Shown here one piece after another: positions 9,024 through 16,353 of a stretch of 64,000 nucleotides of DNA. The notes under the pieces were generated by a model that had not been told where the DNA came from, did no database searches, and saw nothing but the letters and a program-made list of their open reading frames with translations. The translations under genes were made by a program, and so were the position numbers. How positions within the stretch are numbered: the first letter of the stretch is position 1; every line of letters begins with the position of its first letter. The stretch is taken from positions 3,777 to 67,776 of the forward strand of contig JBBQNZ010000003.1 of NCBI GenBank assembly GCA_038330415.1, given 5' to 3'. This DNA is from Fodinibacter sp038330415 (lineage in GTDB: Bacteria; Actinomycetota; Actinomycetes; Actinomycetales; Dermatophilaceae).

Positions 9024-9977
9024 TCAGAGGGGGAGGCCGAGCCGGAAGTTGGTGACGGCGACAGGGAGGTCCTCATCGACGAGGTCGTTGTTGATGGCGA
9101 TGGCGGCGGCCGAGCCCTCGCCTGCTGCGGTGATCACCTGAGCGCGTGGGTTGACGGCGTTTCCCGCCGCCCAGACCCCGGGGATGCTGGTGCGCCCGGT
9201 GGGATCGACGGCGACCCAGCCGTTGTCGTGGGTCGCGCAGCCGAGACGGGTCAATAGCGCGTCATTGGGAACGAACCGGGGCCGGACGAACACCGCGGCC
9301 CGGGGAACGACCTGACCGGTCACCAGCTCGACCCCGGTGAGGCGGTCGTCCTCGACCACGAGCCGGGCGACCCGGGCGTCGACGACGCCGATGGCGCGGG
9401 CGGCGAGCTGTTCGCGCTGGTTGGCCGTGAGCGGGTCGCCGTTGGCGAAGAAGACGACGTCGCCGGACCACTGACGCACGAGGTGGGCGTGGGCGAGGGC
9501 TTCGGGCGCACCACCGAGCACGCCGAGAGGTTGGTCGCGGACCTCGTGGCCGTGGCAGTACGGGCAGTGGAGCAGGTCTCGCCCCCACCGCTCGCGCACG
9601 CCCGGGACGTCCGGGATGTCGTCGCGCAGCCCGGTGGTGACCAGCACGCGCCGAGCTCGAAGGGTGGAGCCGTCATCGAGGTCGACGTCGAAGCGCATCC
9701 TCCCGGCGCCGGGGGAAACAGGGCGGGAGGTGATGTGCTCGACCCGGCCGGAGAGCAGGTGCCCGCCGTAGCCGGCGACCTCGTTCCGACCGGCAGCCAG
9801 CAGCTCGGTCGGCGGCAGGCCGTCCGAGCCCAGGAAGCCCTGCATGTGGGCGGCGGGTGCGTTGCGGGGCTGCCCGGCGTCGACGACCGCTACTCGCCGC
9901 AGGGCCCGGGTCAGGACCAGGGCGGCGGACAGTCCGGCGGCGCCTCCGCCGATAACCACGATGTCGTATTCGTTCAT
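9024..9977 (-). CDS. thioredoxin-reductase-like FAD/NAD(P)-dependent oxidoreductase
   Basis: Flavoprotein of 317 residues, TrxB-like in size and layout. The FAD-binding Rossmann motif VVIGGGAAGLSAALVL is at residues 7-22. A CPYC redox pair (Cys138, Cys141, followed by HGHEV) sits where TrxR has its active disulfide. The NAD(P) motif LGVLGGAPEALAHA comes next, and GVWAAGNAVNPRAQV binds the flavin tail. The CPYCHG variant marks a subfamily distinct from classical thioredoxin reductase, so the electron acceptor is uncertain. The start is the ATG at 9977 (MNEYDIVVIG). It is divergent from an XRE-cupin regulator across 78 nt containing an inverted repeat, which suggests control by that regulator. 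Confidence 0.9.
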   Translation of the reverse strand: MNEYDIVVIGGGAAGLSAALVLTRALRRVAVVDAGQPRNAPAAHMQGFLGSDGLPPTELLAAGRNEVAGYGGHLLSGRVEHITSRPVSPGAGRMRFDVDLDDGSTLRARRVLVTTGLRDDIPDVPGVRERWGRDLLHCPYCHGHEVRDQPLGVLGGAPEALAHAHLVRQWSGDVVFFANGDPLTANQREQLAARAIGVVDARVARLVVEDDRLTGVELVTGQVVPRAAVFVRPRFVPNDALLTRLGCATHDNGWVAVDPTGRTSIPGVWAAGNAVNPRAQVITAAGEGSAAAIAINNDLVDEDLPVAVTNFRLGLPL

Positions 9978-10008
9978 GCCACGAGAGTCGCCGCCCAGAG
10001 AACCTGCT

Positions 10009-10024
10009 GGCAACCGTTGTTGCC
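10009..10024. promoter_or_regulatory. candidate operator between flavoprotein and XRE-cupin genes
   Basis: Perfect inverted repeat GGCAAC-CGTT-GTTGCC (6-bp arms, 4-nt spacer) near the middle of the 78-nt divergent intergenic region. Its place between a helix-turn-helix gene and the gene it faces makes it the likely binding site. This is inferred from position and symmetry only. Confidence 0.5.
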
Positions 10025-10055
10025 GAAACCGGGAATCGCGCGGTGCAATGGCCGG

Positions 10056-10715
10056 ATGACGACACAGCACGCCAGCGCGTCGGCCCAACAAGGGCGATCG
10101 TCGGCCCACGGGTCCGGGTCAGCGGTGGCCGAGGCGCTGGAGAAGGTGGGACCGCGACTGCGGCGAGTGCGCGAGCAACGCGGGCTCACCCTGACCCAGG
10201 TGGCCGAGCAGACCGGCCTGTCCAAGAGCACCCTGTCTCGCCTCGAGACCGGGCAGCGCCGACCCAGCCTGGAGCTGCTGCTCCCGCTAGCGCAGGTCTA
10301 CCGGGTGCCGATCGACGACCTCGTGGGTGCTCCCGAGGTGGGCGACCCCCGGATCCGGCTCAAGCCCCGGCACCTGAACGGGCGCACCGTGTTACCGCTG
10401 ACGCGACCCGGTGGCGTGCAAGCGTGGAAGATCATCGTGCCGGCATCCCAGACGGTGCCGAGCCCGCGCGGACACGACGGGTTCGAGTGGCTGTACGTGA
10501 TGTCCGGTCGGATGCGGCTCGTCCTCGGTGACCAGGACCTGGTGCTGGGTGTGGGGGAGGCTGCGGAGTTCGACACCCGGGTGCCGCACTGGTTCGGCAG
10601 CACCGGCGACGGCCCTGCTGAGGTGCTCAGCATCTTCGGGCGCCCTGGAGAACGCATGCAGGTGCGGGCGTCCGACGGCAACGAGTCGGCGCCGCACGAG
10701 GATCCACATCAGTAG
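10056..10715 (+). CDS. XRE-family regulator with C-terminal cupin domain
   Basis: Transcription factor of 219 residues. The HTH lies at about residues 28-85 (LRRVREQRGLTLTQVAEQTG, then LSKSTLSRLETGQRRPSLELL). The cupin domain fills the C-terminal half (HDGFEWLYVMSGRMRLVLGD ... GVGEAAEFDTRVPHWFGS). Such proteins bind a small molecule or metal in the cupin barrel. The ATG at 10056 is chosen because the HTH begins soon after it and the frame upstream is the shadow of the opposite gene. It faces the flavoprotein gene across a palindrome and probably regulates both. Confidence 0.92.
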   Translation: MTTQHASASAQQGRSSAHGSGSAVAEALEKVGPRLRRVREQRGLTLTQVAEQTGLSKSTLSRLETGQRRPSLELLLPLAQVYRVPIDDLVGAPEVGDPRIRLKPRHLNGRTVLPLTRPGGVQAWKIIVPASQTVPSPRGHDGFEWLYVMSGRMRLVLGDQDLVLGVGEAAEFDTRVPHWFGSTGDGPAEVLSIFGRPGERMQVRASDGNESAPHEDPHQ

Positions 10716-10828
10716 CACGGCGGCGTCGCGGCCGCAGGCAGCCCGGGCAGCGTCGGCAGGGGAGTTGAGGTTTGCCCATGCCGTCGGTGTCGCTCCTCCT
10801 GCACCGTCCGGACCGAAGGGAGCCACTC

Positions 10829-11436
10829 GTGGGTGACCTCCTCGTGGAGTCCAAGCTGCTCGTCCCGCGGGCTCACGGGGAGCTGGTCCCACGCGGTCGG
10901 CTGGCAGCAATCGTCGATCGTGCCTCCACCTGCGCGCTGACCGTGGTTTCGGCACCGGCGGGCTTCGGGAAGACGACTCTCCTCCCAGCTCGCGGGGCTC
11001 GCACGGGGCGGCGGGCGTGCCACCGCTTGGGTGTTGCCCGACGAGCGTGACGCGGACCCGCGCCGGTTCTGGTCCTACGTCTTGCACGCCGTGGAGCGGT
11101 CAGCCCCGGCGCCGCCGTATCAGCACTGGACCTGCTGGGGTCGGGGTCGGGGTCGGGGTCCCTTTGAGGGTGTCATCGTCGCCCTGGTGAACGAGCTGAG
11201 CGGCCACCCAGGAGAAATCACCCTGGTGCTGGACGACTACCACCTCGTCGACGGCCCCCCGATCAGCGACGACTTGGCCTTCCTCCTCGACCACCGAGCG
11301 CCACAGCTACACCTCGTCATCGGCACCCGTGCCGACCCTGCCCTCTCACTGGCCCGACTCGGCGCCAGGGGCGAGCTGGTCAAGGTCCGCGCCAAGGACC
11401 TGCGTTTCGTCCCAAGGCCGGCCGGCGGCGCCGCGA
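10829..11436 (+). pseudogene. decayed LuxR/MalT-type ATPase regulator fragment
   Basis: N-terminal part of a LAL regulator in several frames. From GTG 10829: GDLLVESKLLVPRAHGELVPRGRL, then Walker A SAPAGFGKTTLL. Near 10985 the frame shifts; it resumes as DERDADPRRFWSYVLHAVE, jumps to a third frame over about 11108-11160 (VSALDLLGSGSGSGS), and returns for PFEGVIVALVNELSGH, Walker B ITLVLDDYHLVDGPP and LHLVIGTRADPALSLARL. Similarity stops near DLRF at about 11410. The rest of the protein, including the LuxR HTH, is missing, and the ArsR gene begins beyond. At least two frameshifts plus truncation make it nonfunctional. Confidence 0.8.
11137..11158 (+). repeat. GGGGTC tandem repeat, G-quadruplex-forming motif
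   Basis: Four runs of GGGG (11137, 11143, 11149, 11155) separated by TC. This matches the classical intramolecular quadruplex pattern and is also a hexanucleotide slippage tract. It lies inside the decayed LAL gene, in its locally frameshifted segment. Confidence 0.8.
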
Positions 11437-11474
11437 CAGGTCTATCGGCGAGCACGAAGCGAGGCGGGTCAGCC

Positions 11475-11855
11475 TCAGATCGGGGGACGGACCCCAGCTG
11501 GGTGCCGATGCTGGTGGGGTTGGTCGTCAACGATCTTGTTCGCGGCGTGATCGGCGTGGAACAGCGCCTCGTCCAGGAGCCGGCGCACATGGTCGTCGGC
11601 CGCGGCGTAGTAGGCGAAGGTGCCCTCGCGGCGGACGGTGACCAAGCCGGCGAGGCGAAGCTTGGCGAGGTGCTGGCTGACGGTCGAGGCGCTTGCACCG
11701 ATCAGCTCGGCCAGGCAGTTCACTGATGTCTCGCCCTGAAGCAGGGCCCAGAGGATCTTGATCCGGTTCGCATCCCCGAGCAGCCGGAAGGCGTCGGCGG
11801 CGACCTGGACCTCGGTGTCTTCGGGCATCTCGAAGTCCGGCAGTGAGTCGTGCAT
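11475..11855 (-). CDS. ArsR/SmtB-family metal-sensing repressor
   Basis: Winged-helix repressor of 126 residues: AADAFRLLGDANRIKILWAL, then the HTH CLAELIGASASTVSQHLAKLRLAGLV and the wing VRREGTFAYYAAAD. Histidine-rich ends of helix 5 (HVRRLLDEALFHADHA) and a C-terminal tail with DDQPHQHRH are consistent with Zn/Ni/Co sensing as in the NmtR/KmtR/CzrA subtypes. There is no CxC motif of arsenic sensors. It is divergent from a cation-diffusion transporter with a palindrome in the 49-nt gap. The expected role is to repress the transporter until metal binds. Confidence 0.9.
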   Translation of the reverse strand: MHDSLPDFEMPEDTEVQVAADAFRLLGDANRIKILWALLQGETSVNCLAELIGASASTVSQHLAKLRLAGLVTVRREGTFAYYAAADDHVRRLLDEALFHADHAANKIVDDQPHQHRHPAGVRPPI

Positions 11856-11882
11856 GCATCGATCGTAGCGAGTTTGCGTATA

Positions 11883-11896
11883 TGCGTGAACACGCA
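11883..11896. promoter_or_regulatory. candidate ArsR operator
   Basis: Perfect palindrome TGCGTG-AA-CACGCA in the 49-nt region between the divergent arsR-type gene and the CDF transporter gene, 8 nt before the first transporter ATG. Symmetry, size and position fit an ArsR/SmtB site that would block both promoters. Confidence 0.65.
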
Positions 11897-11904
11897 GACA
11901 CTAA

Positions 11905-12642
11905 ATGCTCGTGATGACCACCCCACCGCACGACCACGCGACCAGGTCGCCCGACGAGCACCTGCAGGACGACCACGACCACCACCACCACCACCACCAC
12001 CACCACCACCACGGTGAGGTACCGACCGCCGGGCACGGGCACAGCCATGGACTCGTCGACCCGTCGATCGTTCGCTCCAGGGCCGGTGTCAAGGCCGTCT
12101 CGCTCAGCCTCGCCATCCTGCTCCTGACATCCGTCGCGCAGTTCTTGGTGTTCCGAACCAGCGGCAGCGTCGCGCTGCTGACCGACGTCATCCACAACGG
12201 CGGCGACGCCCTTACTGCGATTCCACTGGGAGCCGCCTTCCTCCTGCGCAGCCGACGTGCCGAACGCTGGTCGGCCTACTTCGTCGTCGGGGTCATGTTC
12301 GTCAGTGCACTGCTCGCCCTACAGCAGGTCATCGAGCGATTCCTGCATCCGAGCACCCCCACACACCTGTGGGCCTTGTTCCTTGCGGGCCTGTTCGGCG
12401 TGGTCGGCAACGAGGTCGCCGCCGTCATCCGGTGGCGGGCCGGGCGCCGACTCGACAGCGCCGCACTGATCGCGGACGGCAACCACGCGCGGGCAGACGG
12501 CTACGTCAGCGCTGGCATCATCGTCAGCGCCGGGTTCATCGCCCTCGGACTTCCCATCGCCGACCCGATCATCGGGCTGGTCATCACTGCCCTGATCCTG
12601 CGTGCGACCTGGCAGTCGTGGACCACGGTCCGCCGCGCGTGA
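11905..12642 (+). CDS. cation diffusion facilitator (Zn/Co-type efflux)
   Basis: Membrane metal exporter of 245 residues. The N-terminus carries eleven consecutive histidines after HDH and a second cluster GHGHSHG, likely metal-binding. Transmembrane motifs are DVIHNGGDALTAIPLGAAFL (helix II) and DGNHARADGYVSAGIIVSA (helix V), which supply the His/Asp transport site. The protein ends soon after helix VI (LRATWQSWTTVRRA), so the usual C-terminal cytosolic domain is absent; short CDFs of this kind are known. No Shine-Dalgarno precedes the ATG at 11905, so the mRNA may be leaderless; an ATG at 11914 is the alternative. The divergent ArsR repressor probably controls it. Confidence 0.92.
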   Translation: MLVMTTPPHDHATRSPDEHLQDDHDHHHHHHHHHHHGEVPTAGHGHSHGLVDPSIVRSRAGVKAVSLSLAILLLTSVAQFLVFRTSGSVALLTDVIHNGGDALTAIPLGAAFLLRSRRAERWSAYFVVGVMFVSALLALQQVIERFLHPSTPTHLWALFLAGLFGVVGNEVAAVIRWRAGRRLDSAALIADGNHARADGYVSAGIIVSAGFIALGLPIADPIIGLVITALILRATWQSWTTVRRA

Positions 12643-12688
12643 CCGACTCTCGGTTGGCGCGAAGTGACGCTCGCGGCCGGCGGCCCCG

Positions 12689-13645
12689 TCAGGAGTGCAG
12701 GCTCATGGTGGCTCGGGCCACCTCGAAGAGGTGCTCGGTGTGGGACCCGGTGTCGATGGCGCCGGCTGCGCTGACCAGCACCAGGGCGAGCACAGCCACG
12801 GTGAGGGCGCGGCGTGGCCGCGGGGCGGGTGCGAGCATCGCCCTGGCGCGCACGAGCGCGATGCTGTCCGACATCCGCAGCGCCAGGCGGGCCACCACGC
12901 CGGAACCCGAGCCGGCAGCGTTGCGCTGCGTGGCGAGGCTGGCGCGGGCCACGGCCCTCGCCATCAGCGAGCGCTCACCGACCTCGCGTGCGGCGGCCTC
13001 GTCGGCCCAGCGTTCCACGGCTGCGCCCACGGCGCGCGCGAGGGGACGCAGCAGCGGGTTGGCCGCTGCCGACAGCTCGGCGACCTGGACGTAGAGGTGG
13101 TGGTGGTGGCACAGGTGCGCCGCCTCGTGGGCCAGCAGGACGCGACGCTCGGCGGCTGGCAGGGCTCGTAGCATCCCGGTGGAGACGACGACTCGGCCGC
13201 TCAGACCGGGCAGGGCGTAGGCGTCGGGTGCGTCGTCGTCGAGCACGACGAGCCCGTCGATGCCCTCGCCGAGTCGGCGACAGGTCGCCTCAGCCACGGC
13301 GAGGTCGCGGCCAGCAACTACGAACCGGTGTACGGCCATGCCCATCAGCGCGAGACAGGCCAGCGCGCACGCTTCGCCGAGCGCCAGCGGGACGGGCTCC
13401 GAGGCTGCCACCACGCGCGCCGACCAAGCGCCCAGCGAGGCGACCAGGGGCACTTGCGCGAGGGCCTCGAACCCGGCCACGGCCAACACAAATCCGGTCG
13501 ACAGCGCGGTCACGAGCCCGGCCAGGGTGAGCAGCCGCACGGCGGTCGCAGGGGGGAGCAGGCGCCCGAGGCGGGTGCCGACCAGGGCCAGGATGATGCT
13601 GACCATCAGCGGCGCCAGCATCCACGCGGCGGCGGGGGCGTTCAC
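12689..13645 (-). CDS. M56-family (BlaR1-like) membrane metalloprotease
   Basis: Membrane protein of 318 residues with N-terminal hydrophobic helices, a cytosolic zinc protease loop containing HEAAH at residues 173-177 (RRVLLAHEAAHLCHHHH), and a final helix near residue 290. It lacks the penicillin-sensor domain of BlaR1, as most actinobacterial homologues do. It overlaps the BlaI-type repressor gene by 4 nt. In the family model the protease becomes active on a membrane or wall signal and inactivates the BlaI repressor. The signal here is unknown; no beta-lactamase gene lies nearby. Confidence 0.9.
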   Translation of the reverse strand: MNAPAAAWMLAPLMVSIILALVGTRLGRLLPPATAVRLLTLAGLVTALSTGFVLAVAGFEALAQVPLVASLGAWSARVVAASEPVPLALGEACALACLALMGMAVHRFVVAGRDLAVAEATCRRLGEGIDGLVVLDDDAPDAYALPGLSGRVVVSTGMLRALPAAERRVLLAHEAAHLCHHHHLYVQVAELSAAANPLLRPLARAVGAAVERWADEAAAREVGERSLMARAVARASLATQRNAAGSGSGVVARLALRMSDSIALVRARAMLAPAPRPRRALTVAVLALVLVSAAGAIDTGSHTEHLFEVARATMSLHS

Positions 13646-14037
13646 GAGCGGCTGCGGGGGTCGGGGTCCGCGTCACCCAAGAGTGCGCGCAGGGTCTGCT
13701 CGTCCTCCGCGGAAAGCTCCGCGACGAACCGCGCCAGCACACTGGCCCGGTCACCTCGCGAGTCGAGCACCCGCCGCATCCGGTGTGCCGCCAGAGCCTC
13801 CTCGACCTGGCCCGGGTCACCGACCAAGGAGTAGGCGTAGGCGCGACCCGGCATCGAACGAGCCAGCACCCCTTTGGACTCCAGGCGGGCCAAGGTCGTC
13901 ATGACCGTGGTGTAGGCCAAGCCGCCGCCGAGGTCGGCCAGGACGTCGTTGGCGGTCACCGGACCAGGGGCTGCCGCGACACTGGCGAGGACCTCGCGTT
14001 CGAGCTCGCCGCGGCCACGCGTCGGCGTCGATGTCAC
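13642..14037 (-). CDS. BlaI/MecI/CopY-family repressor
   Basis: Winged-helix repressor of 131 residues. DNA-binding part: GELEREVLASVAAAPGPVTANDVLADLGG, then AYTTVMTTLARLESKGVLARS (a typical BlaI recognition helix YTTVMTTLxRLxxKG). The dimerisation helices follow, with the region where BlaI is cleaved. It is the first gene of the pair and is coupled to the M56 protease by an ATGA overlap. A perfect TACTAC/GTAGTA repeat 17 nt upstream of the start indicates autorepression. Confidence 0.93.
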   Translation of the reverse strand: MTSTPTRGRGELEREVLASVAAAPGPVTANDVLADLGGGLAYTTVMTTLARLESKGVLARSMPGRAYAYSLVGDPGQVEEALAAHRMRRVLDSRGDRASVLARFVAELSAEDEQTLRALLGDADPDPRSRS

Positions 14038-14053
14038 CGCAGCTCCGATCGTC

Positions 14054-14072
14054 TACTACTCTGCTGGTAGTA
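14054..14072. promoter_or_regulatory. BlaI-type operator
   Basis: Perfect arms TACTAC and GTAGTA with the 7-nt spacer TCTGCTG, immediately upstream of the blaI-type gene. This matches the known TACTA...TAGTA character of BlaI/MecI operators. The PAP2 gene begins 84 nt to the other side, so it might also be controlled. Confidence 0.75.
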
Positions 14073-14155
14073 CGACCGTGTCGGTCGCACCACCATGATG
14101 CCCCATCCCGACCCGGCTCCCGCCCGGAGTCCGACCCGGTAAGGATCCCAGCGCC

Positions 14156-14806
14156 GTGAGCCAGCTCCGACTCCTGGACGACCGCATCTTCCTGGCCGTC
14201 AACGCCTGGGCCCGCCACACGGCCGCCCTGCACGGTCCGGTGCTGGCCTACGCCACCTATGGCGTGGTGTTCTTCGGCGCGCTCCTGCTGGCCGCCCTGG
14301 TGCTCTCGCGCCACACGTCCAGCCGCGACCTGGCCGCCACCGGGTGGGCCGCCGTCGCGCCGCTCCTGGCCGTGGCGATCAACCAGCCGGTGGGTGCCCT
14401 GTTCGGAGAGGCGCGCCCGTACGTCGACCACCCCGGCATCGTCCGCCTGGCCGATGTGACGACCGACTTCTCCTTCCCCTCCGACCATGCCGTCATGGCC
14501 GGGGCGGTCGTCGCCGGGCTGCTCCTGGCCCACCGACGGCTCGGTGCCGTCGCCGTGGTCGCGGCCCTGTTGATGGCGTTCTCCCGGGTGTACATCGCCG
14601 CGCACTACCCGTGGGACGTGGTCGCCGGCCTCCTGCTCGGCGCCGCCGTGGCACTACTGGGCTGGCTCGTTCTGGCCACGCCGCAGACGGCGCTGACCCG
14701 GTGGCTGCGCACCCTCCGCGGGCTGCGGGTTGTCTTCGCCGACCCCACCCAGCGGCCGGCCTCCGACAGCACGCACCTCGACCCTGTGACGGCCACCCGG
14801 CCGTGA
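14156..14806 (+). CDS. PAP2-family membrane phosphatase (undecaprenyl-PP phosphatase-like)
   Basis: Integral membrane phosphatase of 216 residues starting at GTG. The three PAP2 motifs are present: GEARPYVDHP (Arg87-Pro88; the usual leading Lys is replaced), PSDHAVMAG (108-116, His111) and SRVYIAAHYPWDVVAG (Arg144, His150, Asp154). Relatives such as BcrC recycle undecaprenyl pyrophosphate, the lipid carrier of cell-wall synthesis, at the outer membrane face. The 3' end overlaps the DedA gene by GTGA. With BlaI/M56 next door, a cell-envelope stress link is plausible. Confidence 0.88.
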   Translation: MSQLRLLDDRIFLAVNAWARHTAALHGPVLAYATYGVVFFGALLLAALVLSRHTSSRDLAATGWAAVAPLLAVAINQPVGALFGEARPYVDHPGIVRLADVTTDFSFPSDHAVMAGAVVAGLLLAHRRLGAVAVVAALLMAFSRVYIAAHYPWDVVAGLLLGAAVALLGWLVLATPQTALTRWLRTLRGLRVVFADPTQRPASDSTHLDPVTATRP

Positions 14807-15438
14807 CTGGGTTCCTCGACCAGCTCCTCGCCGCCGGGCCCGGGGTGGTCCTGGCCGTCGTGGGCCTGGTCGTGTTCGTCGAGGACGCCCTCTTCGTCGG
14901 CTTCTTCATGCCCGGCGAGACCGCCGCGATCCTCGGTGGCGTCGCCGCCCACACGGGCCACGTGCCCCTGGCGGCGGTCATCGTCACCGTGGTGGTCGCA
15001 GCGATCCTCGGCGACTCCGTCGGCTATGAGGTCGGCCGCCACTTCGGCCCACGCATCCTTCAGCTGCGTGCCCTCGACAAGCGCCGCGCCCGACTGGATG
15101 ACGCCCAAGACTTCCTCGCCCGCCGAGGCGGCATGGCCGTCCTGCTCGGACGGTGGGTCGCGTTCTTTCGGGCCGTCATGCCCGCACTGGCCGGAGCCTC
15201 CCGAATGCCCTACCGGACCTTCCTGACCTTCAACGCCATCGGCGGCCTCATCTGGGGGCTCGTCGTCGTCACCTCCGGCTACCTCGCCGGCAGCTCCTAC
15301 GCACGCGTGGAGAAGGCCATCGGCCGCGACGGGGCCCTCATCGCCGTCGCAGTGGTCCTCGTGGCCGTCGCGCTCTGGAAGGTCCGCGAACACCGTTCCA
15401 GCTCGCTCGGGCGTCCGACCGAGACCGATGACGCGTGA
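14803..15438 (+). CDS. DedA-family membrane protein
   Basis: Polytopic protein of 211 residues beginning at GTG 14803, overlapping the PAP2 stop. DedA hallmarks: EDALFVGFFMPGETAAILGG, GDSVGYEVGRHFG, and GRWVAFFRAVMPALAGASRM followed by FNAIGGLIWG. Members of this family act as undecaprenyl-phosphate flippases or in membrane homeostasis, which fits coupling to a lipid-pyrophosphate phosphatase. A C-terminal helix and a charged tail close the protein. Confidence 0.9.
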   Translation: MTGFLDQLLAAGPGVVLAVVGLVVFVEDALFVGFFMPGETAAILGGVAAHTGHVPLAAVIVTVVVAAILGDSVGYEVGRHFGPRILQLRALDKRRARLDDAQDFLARRGGMAVLLGRWVAFFRAVMPALAGASRMPYRTFLTFNAIGGLIWGLVVVTSGYLAGSSYARVEKAIGRDGALIAVAVVLVAVALWKVREHRSSSLGRPTETDDA

Positions 15439-15682
15439 CCTTGTCGTCTCCAGGACCGAGCGTGCAACCCAGGGGCTGTGAGGAGGTTCCGCTCATCACG
15501 AGGCCGTCCTGACATCGGCGCCGGTGCCGGTCTCCGACTGGGACTTCACAGAACTTTCATTGTCGTGCAGGCAGTTCCTCCACAGCGGGTGGCAAAACTG
15601 TCAGGACGAAGGTCGGTGTTGGGGAGGACCAGTCCCTCCGAACCGCGTTGCGCCTGTCGCTGCAGGTGGTCGAGGATCTGGG

Positions 15683-15906
15683 GGGATCACGGCGTCGCGG
15701 TTGGGGAAGATCCCGACCATGTCGGTGCGGCGGCGGATCTCGCGGTGGAGGCTCTCGTTGGGGTTGTTGAACCAGATGTCGCGAGCAGGCCTTCTGGAAG
15801 ATCGTGACCGCGAGGATGTCCTCGCGGACCTGCTCGAGGTGCTCGGCCACGGCGCACACCTTCTCGCGCAGGGACTCGGTGATCCGGTCGAACTGGGCGT
15901 GTACCG
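15683..15906 (-). pseudogene. IS256-family transposase remnant
   Basis: Only part of the C-terminal catalytic region survives, in two frames. The first reads VHAQFDRITESLREKVCAVA then EHLEQVREDILAVTIFQKA. After a shift near 15790 it continues as ARDIWFNNPNESLHREIRRR then TDMVGIFPNRDAVI, the conserved block around the third acidic catalytic residue of IS256/Mutator transposases. Neither N-terminus nor intact ends are seen. The surrounding 486-nt gap (15439-15924) holds nothing else I can identify. It abuts the 3' end of arsC. Confidence 0.82.
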
Positions 15907-15924
15907 GGGCGCCTGACCCGCTGG

Positions 15925-16353
15925 TCAGGCGCCGACCGGTGCGACCCCGAGCTCGTCGAGCAGGGCGAGGACCCGGGTCCTGATCTCGTCGCGGATGGGC
16001 CGCACGGACTCCACGCCCTTGCCGGCGGGGTCCTCGAGCACCCAGTCCTCGTAGCGCTTGCCGGGGAAGATCGGGCAGGTGTCGCCGCAGCCCATGGTGA
16101 TGACGACGTCGGAGGCCTTCACGGCATCCGTAGTGAGGATCTTGGGCGTCTCGGCGGTGATGTCGATGCCCTCCTCGGCCATCGCGGCGACGGCCGAGGG
16201 GTTGACCTGGTCGGCCGGCTCGGAGCCGGCCGAGAGCACCTCGACGGCGCCGCCCGACAGGTGCCGGGTGTAGGCGGCGGCCATCTGGGAGCGGCCGGCG
16301 TTGTGGATGCACACATAGAGCACCGACGGTCTGTCAGCGGTCGGCTGGGTCAT
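15925..16353 (-). CDS. arsC: arsenate reductase, low-molecular-weight phosphatase type
   Basis: Cytosolic enzyme of 142 residues reducing arsenate to arsenite. The PTP-like loop VCIHNAGRSQ carries Cys15 and Arg21 (CX5R). A second thiol pair Cys89 and Cys93 lies in TMGCGDTCPIFPGKRYEDW, as in thioredoxin- or mycothiol-linked ArsC proteins. The ATG at 16353 gives the canonical N-terminus just before the first strand. No arsR, arsB or acr3 is adjacent. Instead an IS256 fragment sits directly downstream, suggesting that an ars cluster was broken up or moved here. Confidence 0.93.
   Translation of the reverse strand: MTQPTADRPSVLYVCIHNAGRSQMAAAYTRHLSGGAVEVLSAGSEPADQVNPSAVAAMAEEGIDITAETPKILTTDAVKASDVVITMGCGDTCPIFPGKRYEDWVLEDPAGKGVESVRPIRDEIRTRVLALLDELGVAPVGA

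Noticed and set aside
9483..10055. N-terminal extension of the XRE-cupin protein by about 190 residues
   Set aside because: The extension is the reverse shadow of the flavoprotein gene; the HTH starts just after ATG 10056.
11137..11158. short tandem GGGGTC repeats as a CRISPR array or satellite
   Set aside because: Units of 6 bp without spacers; better explained as a slippage tract in a gene fragment.
11977..12009. run of CAC/CCA repeats encoding eleven His as vector tag contamination
   Set aside because: It lies inside a complete CDF gene with further native His clusters, next to its own repressor.
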